Source: an uncultured Lewinella sp.
Lineage (GTDB): Bacteria > Bacteroidota > Bacteroidia > Chitinophagales > Saprospiraceae
Direction: 5' to 3'
Assembly (NCBI GenBank): GCA_938021455.1
Contig: CALIGP010000364.1
Location: 1 to 13,956, forward strand
DNA: 13,956 nucleotides
A program made the position numbers and the translations under genes. The notes beneath the pieces were generated by a model, which saw only the letters and a list, made by a program, of their open reading frames with translations, did not search any database and had not been told where the DNA came from. Positions 13,201 to 13,956 of the stretch are shown in pieces (the stretch's first letter is position 1; each line of letters opens with the position of its first letter).

Positions 13201-13956
13201 TTGGCCAAAGGGGCCGATCTGATCGGCCGCCGTGATGGTGATTTCCGTGCCGGCGACCGAGCCATCCGATACGATGATCCCAGGCATATTGTTCACGTAA
13301 ACACCTCCATTACAGTCCGTAAAACTGTTTCCGGAAGCCTCCAATCGCATGTTTTCAACATCGGCTGCAATGCTCTCAAAGTGCAGGGAACCGTTATTGA
13401 AGCCACCGCCACAGTTCGTGAGGGCATTTCCGTTCACCGTAGCATTTTCGCCGTTCCTGATCCATATCCCTTTGGTTGTATTGTTCGTCAGGGTATTGTC
13501 CAGTACCGAAGGGCTCACACAGTTATCCAGCAGTACTCCAATCGAGCGATCAGTAATCGTTGCGCCACTTACCGAAAGGTTGGAGCAAGATACTCCGTAC
13601 AAGCCAGTGCCGTTAGGCCCTGTTCCATTGTAAGATAGATCGAGGTCGGTTAGCGTAGTATTGGCACTACTTTGAAGCCTTAAGTTGGTCCCGGTAACTG
13701 AAGTACGACCGTCGTCGTCCGCGAGTATGACCTCTGCAGGCGCGACACTATTAACGGTTACCCCATCCATATTTTCTAACCACACAGCATTAGCTCCCCC
13801 AGAGAAGGTGTTTCCACTCACGTCTAGCCGAGAGCCGCCTACTTCCTGAACACCTAATAGTTCAAGATTATATCGGTTTCCAGCCCCTCCGCTACTGGTA
13901 AAACTGTTCGTTGTAACCGTAGCGTTACTTCCGGCCGAAACCCTTATACCAGTAGT
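4246..13956 (-). CDS. Giant modular surface/adhesin-like protein, 5'-partial (at least 3236 aa)
   Basis: The frame stays open to the right edge; the GTG at 13821 is internal because beta-helix coding sequence continues upstream of it. The true start, signal peptide and promoter are outside the window. Order of parts (N to C): beta-helix (12736-13956), choice-of-anchor D-like domain (12349-12735), SprB repeat (12091-12348), split HYR with beta-propeller (11095-12087), Ig/HYR units (10636-11094), cadherin-like Ig with C-type lectin domain (9868-10635), three Ig/HYR units (9151-9867), split HYR with Rossmann-like domain (8239-9150), HYR-like unit (7963-8238), SprB repeat (7672-7962), MopE-like motif (7619-7670), shared module (about 7141-7602), repeat array (about 5205-7115), C-terminal beta domain and calcium loop (4249-5003). 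The product is acidic and poor in Lys, as expected for an extracellular calcium-bound protein. SprB and HYR content recalls gliding and cell-surface adhesins of Bacteroidota. There is no recognisable T9SS sorting domain at its C-terminus. It is probably expressed with the two small genes downstream. Confidence 0.95.
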   Translation of the reverse strand, partial: TTGIRVSAGSNATVTTNSFTSSGGAGNRYNLELLGVQEVGGSRLDVSGNTFSGGANAVWLENMDGVTVNSVAPAEVILADDDGRTSVTGTNLRLQSSANTTLTDLDLSYNGTGPNGTGLYGVSCSNLSVSGATITDRSIGVLLDNCVSPSVLDNTLTNNTTKGIWIRNGENATVNGNALTNCGGGFNNGSLHFESIAADVENMRLEASGNSFTDCNGGVYVNNMPGIIVSDGSVAGTEITITAADQIGPFGQTAVEIVGSENARVEGLTLKAPNENVGNLQGIRAIGCSGVVITGNSVRGRTYAMSVLLGAAVTSSPMVSGNLLEANTFGLYVDMRSTDASVMVTGNNFVCNTTGITALRDADVDASGNFWGDAGGSATDSGNGDTYQVSNNAVINNTTTFSPTPIAGVATLAIAQIAATGNAAAITDGQTATAVADHTDFGDVFTGATLIRTFTISNAGTDELTISDITVAGDAAFTIGAGAPTTVAGGGTATFDVVYAPTVAGAATATTVTVAHDACQDDDGEFSFAVGGLAIASCDITIASATPTDEGCPDANDGAITVNASCTSCTGGIIYTISPNAGTLTGNVFSDLPDGTYTVTATDAGDGSCTVSETGVVVAAGMDTEAPNIICPDPVTISTDPNSPEAGDPDLGTATITDNCDADIDPAINSGADLPLFYIGERGGNFSSLDLDGNRAIVAPLAAADGVLFLNSTTALVSRFANTGDKVLRVDLTDGTVTPLIQTPGVIQGMSLDTDGNVLITNEGQRKIQKLDLTTLALTDVVTTGLARPIDVVLDGPDALLISEFGGGGIKRFDRTTGVLTTVSTGHSNATDIFYTSDGRLLVAENSGAISIVDLTQPASSARTQLVSISGGPHGIAEDFEGNIYVSLFNGGKVVKVDATTNAVTDFATGYGNPVFIARRPQTILTLGSNTVTYTATDDSGNSNNCTQMVMVTDTEAPGVPVLNPVNEQCSATITAPVAFDNVDGEVTGTTPTVISSPLTESTTITWTFTDAAGNSSMADQTVTVADTEAPTFTCPPTGEITLDLCGETTISPVDLGLIVTDNCVADPTVTLSPTDLTGVGTTNVTVTVSDGTNSDNSCVIAVTTVENPNAFSIATDDEDLGDQCLGTPLIISAATLLDGDNASDGRTIEVQDITLINPAQGSVVNNNDGTFTFTPAAGVSGAVAFEYLVTAEGDDLFFSDNGHYYKYFEANQISWTAAKAAAEDQMLFGMSGYLPTITSQTENDFILERLGGNAWIGASDEETEGTWKWVTGPEAGQIFWIGLSNGSAQNGFFTNWHPLNPSDSDSGEDYGMILDDPNVEGLWNDWPNVFPTITGYVAEFGGLSSCLPALTATGNISLNLVDGDAPATPTLVELTDECSVTVVAPTTTDICAGTITGTTSTDISAPLTASTTITWTFTDGTNSIDVDQTVTIADVTSAVAACNTTVELSLDTETVTLTADDLDNGSSDNCGATPTLTITDGQTVFGCDDIGEAAVTVTLSASDGTNAPTTCTAEVTVVAGTFSCNSAPTLTCAPVTVDADGNCMGAAAGADFVLTSNDLDGDDLTFSVSPEGPYELGETDVVVTVSDGALSNSCSTTITVVDATDPTITCPDPIAVNVDAGVCGAVVDYDILFDDNCAAGNGVATASKNVLILYDNIQANTPSLVSAIEAAGHTVSLSFEASYDGTNPSLTSFDVVIHLDGLTWSSVMPEAGQAALLDFVINQNKTYVATEFVAWTNWDNVNSHATLTEILPLEVVNFSADGPLNYVTVAGQEGHPVLNGVAATISLPAHRAYETVVRTFAQNPAVALMTSTQGAAVAVREFPDGGRAVGFQYAPNNFSSTVLTTSEAQALMINVIQWQAGLNLSQDNGLASGEVFPVGTTTNDYTVTDGAGNTADCSFTVTVTDNEAPVANCEANFTVILDVNGEAPLTAADLDNATTPSADNCTLTLSIDGGDLTYDCDDVDQTFTLTLIADDGNVDSGNGTCTVDVTVTDPNNVCYTCDLGFSVEDEDNGIPPGIITSRIVCGNDGAITVNAFCNGCDDGNSDLVYSINGTDFQPGNTFTGLTEGDYTVTIRDADNTDCFTTVVATIGECVGEIPGNSIDDDCDTETDEASSVAWILLDGSETNATCTSSTDCCAQTFCYGLEYTPQVSGILTSYTTGFLMPCIDGATPLISNASCVMTDNSFDAADCAGGNGAFFNSSGNSGGAVMFELTKEVPVILHQICLTIPDEQMIDIMEDAITDISMSITVTPVLSTDETLRVTDLPEYNTLTASGNQRPVVVSTGPIDDCYLTLADAEAAALAATSATDDCTSVSAPQLTVATVGTCSAVITVTATDQCGLTTDVIYNTRIDGDAATITGTLEPIEVEACVASDVPAATNVAELEALGAAGFDVTDNCTLDEDLVVTFADASQGSCPVIVTRTYTITDECNRSTTVVQELTLNDTTAPEVTGILTTTTIDGCDMEAAPTAVTTISELELLAGNLNVDDACTEDVDIVVTHEESINDACPRLMTRIYTLTDLCGNATQVDQQFIVQDLEVPTSTGTLEAVTIEGCDATAAPSAVTTIADLEALAGDLDVMDNCTDDADLQLTHVDAEEAGVCPAKTIVTRTYTVTDRCNNSSTVVRMITIEDTTMPEVVGTLDFADAEGCDASAAPAAATTVAELELMAGGVQISDACTVDGDLAVSHSDASVAGACPNVLVITRTYTVMDACDNASTLTQTINITDTTDPSVTGTPELTTVEGCDATVAPAAVTTVADLEGLGTGFDIFDACTTNAALVVTHNDISEAGTCPVKLIITRTYTITDACGNDVTVDHIIEVEDNTAPELTLGTLPTNCYADRAAAEQAAIDATSSSDNCSGDVTLTVTSTGTCPATITVTGADICGNTASVDYENVIITNGAIPTEIDGPAATGMDIQTELDVVEPTPPSFEDVCGNTLTAVGPVVVDNYTTGDCRGTVTYTWTYTDCSGTETTWTFTYNIDCLGLNIRVFTEGTYDAGTGMLSTFLNENHLLPGQDKNLSPILSTRLFADYSDAGHPYQSAPWFYSGHTGEGYGDVSAPGATGSELAYPDHVADWVIVTVRKDGMLPANDVWTCSGWLHETGEVTFPESCPISLEAGSTYHIIVEHRNHLPVMAEATLAADGSHITRDFTTANSYAPIFRSGQKPQADGAWAMLTGNAEQVSSRTSINSADRTTWSILQNLRGYYFGDFDQSGQVESFDETLWKNNQNRTSGIRFD
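4249..4337 (-). other. Single dockerin/EF-hand-like calcium loop at the extreme C-terminus
   Basis: The final 29 residues contain GDFDQSGQVESFDETLW, which matches the calcium loop DxDxSGxVxxxD followed by a hydrophobic helix start. Only one loop is present, whereas true dockerins have two. The chain ends 15 residues later at RFD. Confidence 0.65.
4338..5003 (-). other. C-terminal beta domain of the giant protein
   Basis: Landmarks are IRVFTEGTYDAGTGML, ADWVIVTVRKDG, SLEAGSTYHIIVEHRNHLPV and MLTGNAEQV. The DWV-[IL]-V plus HRNHL pattern is one I associate with C-terminal regions of many large secreted Bacteroidota proteins. Function is unknown. Confidence 0.65.
5473..6879 (-). repeat. Five tandem HYR-like repeats of 92-95 residues
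   Basis: Protein-level units start at 6879, 6603, 6327, 6042 and 5757, with lengths of 92, 92, 95, 95 and 95 residues. Each reads TGTL-x-x-x-T-[IV]-EGCD, then AP-x-AVTT-[IV]-x-[ED]-LE-x-LA, then D-[NA]-CT, then a VTH segment, then CP, then TRTYT-[IV]-TD-x-C-x-N. The array is coding sequence of the giant protein. DNA copies have drifted, so this is an old duplication. HYR-like beta sandwiches with a short predicted helix (ELELLAG region) per unit. Confidence 0.9.
6880..7115 (-). other. Cap-like unit N-terminal to the repeat array
   Basis: It carries DDCYLTLADAEAAALAATSA, TDDCTS and VGTCSAVITVTATDQCG. The unit C-terminal to the array (5205-5472) has the related NCYADRAAAEQAAIDATSS, SDNCSG and TGTCPATITVTGADICGN, so the five repeats are bracketed by a related pair. 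Confidence 0.7.
7141..7602 (-). other. Giant protein's internal copy of the module shared with both small proteins
   Basis: About 152 residues start at WILLDGS and contain STDC, CYGLEYTP, GILTSYTTGF, C, CVMTDN, C, NSSGNSGG and ILHQICL in the same order and nearly the same spacing as residues 26 to about 178 of the 283- and 358-residue proteins. From TDC to CY is 6 residues and from CY to the next Cys is 24 residues in all three copies. I recognise no named family. Confidence 0.85.
7619..8238 (-). other. HYR-like unit, SprB repeat copy 2 and MopE-like DC motif
   Basis: 7963-8238 is a HYR-like unit ending VDVTVTDP. 7672-7962 is an SprB repeat: CGNDGAITVNAFC, DLVYSINGTDFQPGNTFTGL, EGDYTVTIRDADN. 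7619-7670 reads GEIPGNSIDDDCDTETDE, matching the end of the putative metal-binding motif found in MopE-like proteins (GIDDDCDGxxDE). It directly precedes the shared module. Confidence 0.75.
8239..9150 (-). other. HYR domain interrupted by a Rossmann/ThuA-like (GATase1-like) insertion
   Basis: The host HYR begins DATDPTITCPDPIAVNV and DNCAAGNG (9016-9150) and resumes GLASGEVFPVGTTTNDYTVT and CSFTVTVTD (8239-8370). The insert of about 215 residues (8371-9015) has alternating strand/helix pattern: KNVLILYDN, LVSAIEAAGHTVSLSF, SFDVVIHLDG, GQAALLDFVINQNKTYVATE, HPVLNGV, RAVGFQYAP, ALMINVIQW. This resembles class I glutamine-amidotransferase-like or ThuA-like folds. No clear nucleophile Cys-His-Glu triad is visible, so it may be a non-enzymatic binding domain. 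Confidence 0.72.
9151..9867 (-). other. Three Ig/HYR-like units
   Basis: In N to C order the region holds a unit ending in DQTVTIAD, a unit with SLDTETVTLTADDLDNGSSD and FGCDDIGEAAVTVTLSASDG, and a unit with CAPVTVDADGNC and GPYELGETDVVVTVSDG. The middle one pairs with 7963-8238 (DVNGEAPLTAADLDNA, YDCDDVDQTFTLTLIADDG). Boundaries are approximate. Confidence 0.7.
9868..10635 (-). other. Cadherin-like Ig domain interrupted by a C-type lectin domain
   Basis: The host Ig part (10369-10635) ends in NNDGTFTFTPAAGVSGAVAF and EYLVTAEGDD and resumes with ALTATGNISLNLVDGD (9868-9927). The 147-residue insert (9928-10368) is a C-type lectin-like domain: GHYYKYFEAN, WTAAKAAAEDQ, GYLPTITSQTENDFI, NAWIGASDEETEGTWKWVTG, EDYGMILDD, GLWNDWP, GYVAEFGG. 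The WND calcium/sugar motif is kept, but the usual EPN region reads LNPSDSDSG. Likely a sugar-binding surface module. Confidence 0.85.
10636..11094 (-). other. Two Ig/HYR-like units
   Basis: Unit one (10876-11094) reads PVLNPVNEQCSATITAP ... STTITWTFTDAAGN ... TVTVAD; unit two (10636-10875) reads TEAPTFTCPP ... DNCVADPTVTL ... VTVSDGTNSDNSC. Unit one has a close relative at about 9655-9867 (ELTDECSVTVVAP ... STTITWTFTDGTN), showing internal duplication. Confidence 0.75.
11095..12087 (-). other. HYR domain interrupted by a beta-propeller (NHL/SMP-30-like) insertion
   Basis: The host HYR domain starts with TEAPNIICPDPVTIS and DNCDADIDP (11932-12087) and resumes with LTLGSNTVTYTATDDSGN and the MVMVTD end strand (11095-11202). 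Between them about 243 residues (11203-11931) form five or six blades of about 40 residues: GMSLDTDGNVLITNEGQRKI, PIDVVLDGPDALLISEFGGG, DIFYTSDGRLLVAENSGA, HGIAEDFEGNIYVSLFNGGK. This is the NHL/virginiamycin-lyase-like propeller pattern. Propellers of this kind often bind ligands; no active site is evident. Confidence 0.8.
12091..12348 (-). other. Domain: SprB repeat, copy 1
   Basis: The core reads DANDGAITVNA, then YTISP, then FSDLPDGTYTVTATDAGDGSC, which is the SprB repeat pattern named after the Flavobacterium gliding adhesin. A second copy lies at 7672-7962. Confidence 0.8.
12349..12735 (-). other. Domain: choice-of-anchor D-like (ASPM/SPD-2/Hydin-type) Ig fold
   Basis: About 129 residues with the family's usual landmarks: DFGDVFTG, IRTFTISNAGTDELTIS, AFTIGAG, and GGGTATFDVVYAPTVAG. 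The domain is common in secreted bacterial proteins as a structural spacer. Confidence 0.8.
12736..13956 (-). other. Domain: right-handed parallel beta-helix (NosD/pectate-lyase-like), continuing beyond window
   Basis: About 400 visible residues show repeated short strands of the form 'V-x-G-N-x-[FIL]' (VSGNTFSGG, VNGNALTNCGGG, ASGNSFTDC, ITGNSVRGR, VSGNLLEAN, VTGNNFVCN) and the terminal NFWGDAGG motif that often closes such helices. Spacing of roughly 22-25 residues fits parallel beta-helix rungs. Such helices often bind or cleave polysaccharide or act as stalks; no catalytic site can be assigned here. Confidence 0.85.

Noticed and set aside
13821..13823. GTG at 13821 as the start of the giant gene
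   Set aside because: The frame continues open to 13956 and the upstream residues (VTTNSFTSSGGAGN, LDVSGNTFSGG) carry on the same beta-helix pattern, so this is an internal Val.

Overview
The window looks like a chromosomal piece of a Bacteroidota genome, most likely the Saprospiria (Lewinella/Haliscomenobacter-like). The signs are two secreted proteins with type A C-terminal sorting domains of the type IX secretion system (T9SS), SprB and HYR repeats, A-rich leaders before the start codons, a moderately GC-rich base composition, and a very large, acidic, Thr/Asp/Asn-rich surface protein. The taxonomic call is an inference from domain content.

Layout. (1) 1-1888, plus strand: the C-terminal part of a TonB-dependent outer-membrane receptor, entering the window inside its plug domain. 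(2) 1889-2081: a convergent intergenic gap with a possible dispersed repeat and a perfect hairpin. (3) 2082-3158 and 3322-4173, minus strand: two small T9SS-exported proteins. (4) 4246-13956, minus strand: at least 3236 residues of a giant modular protein whose N-terminus lies beyond the right edge. All other long frames are antisense shadows of these four genes. No RNA genes, CRISPR arrays, insertion sequences or transposases were seen.

The three minus-strand genes read in the same direction (giant, then the 283-residue protein, then the 358-residue protein) with gaps of 72 and 163 bases, and probably form one locus. They are linked by more than position. Each contains a copy of one module of about 150 residues that I do not recognise, with Trp, Cys, CY-x-L-x-YTP, TSYT, SGN and LH-x2-C landmarks. 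The small proteins are little more than signal peptide, module and sorting domain. The giant carries the same module internally. This suggests a surface system built around a shared module.

The giant protein reads, N to C: right-handed beta-helix; choice-of-anchor D-like Ig domain; SprB repeat; a HYR domain split by a beta-propeller; Ig/HYR units; a cadherin-like Ig domain split by a C-type lectin domain; more Ig/HYR units; a HYR domain split by a Rossmann/ThuA-like domain; SprB repeat; MopE-like DC motif; the shared module; five tandem HYR-like repeats between two related units; a C-terminal beta domain; and one dockerin-like calcium loop. The nested insertions (a folded domain placed inside an Ig-type host before its last beta hairpin, three times, with three unrelated inserts) and the shared module are the two most unusual things here.
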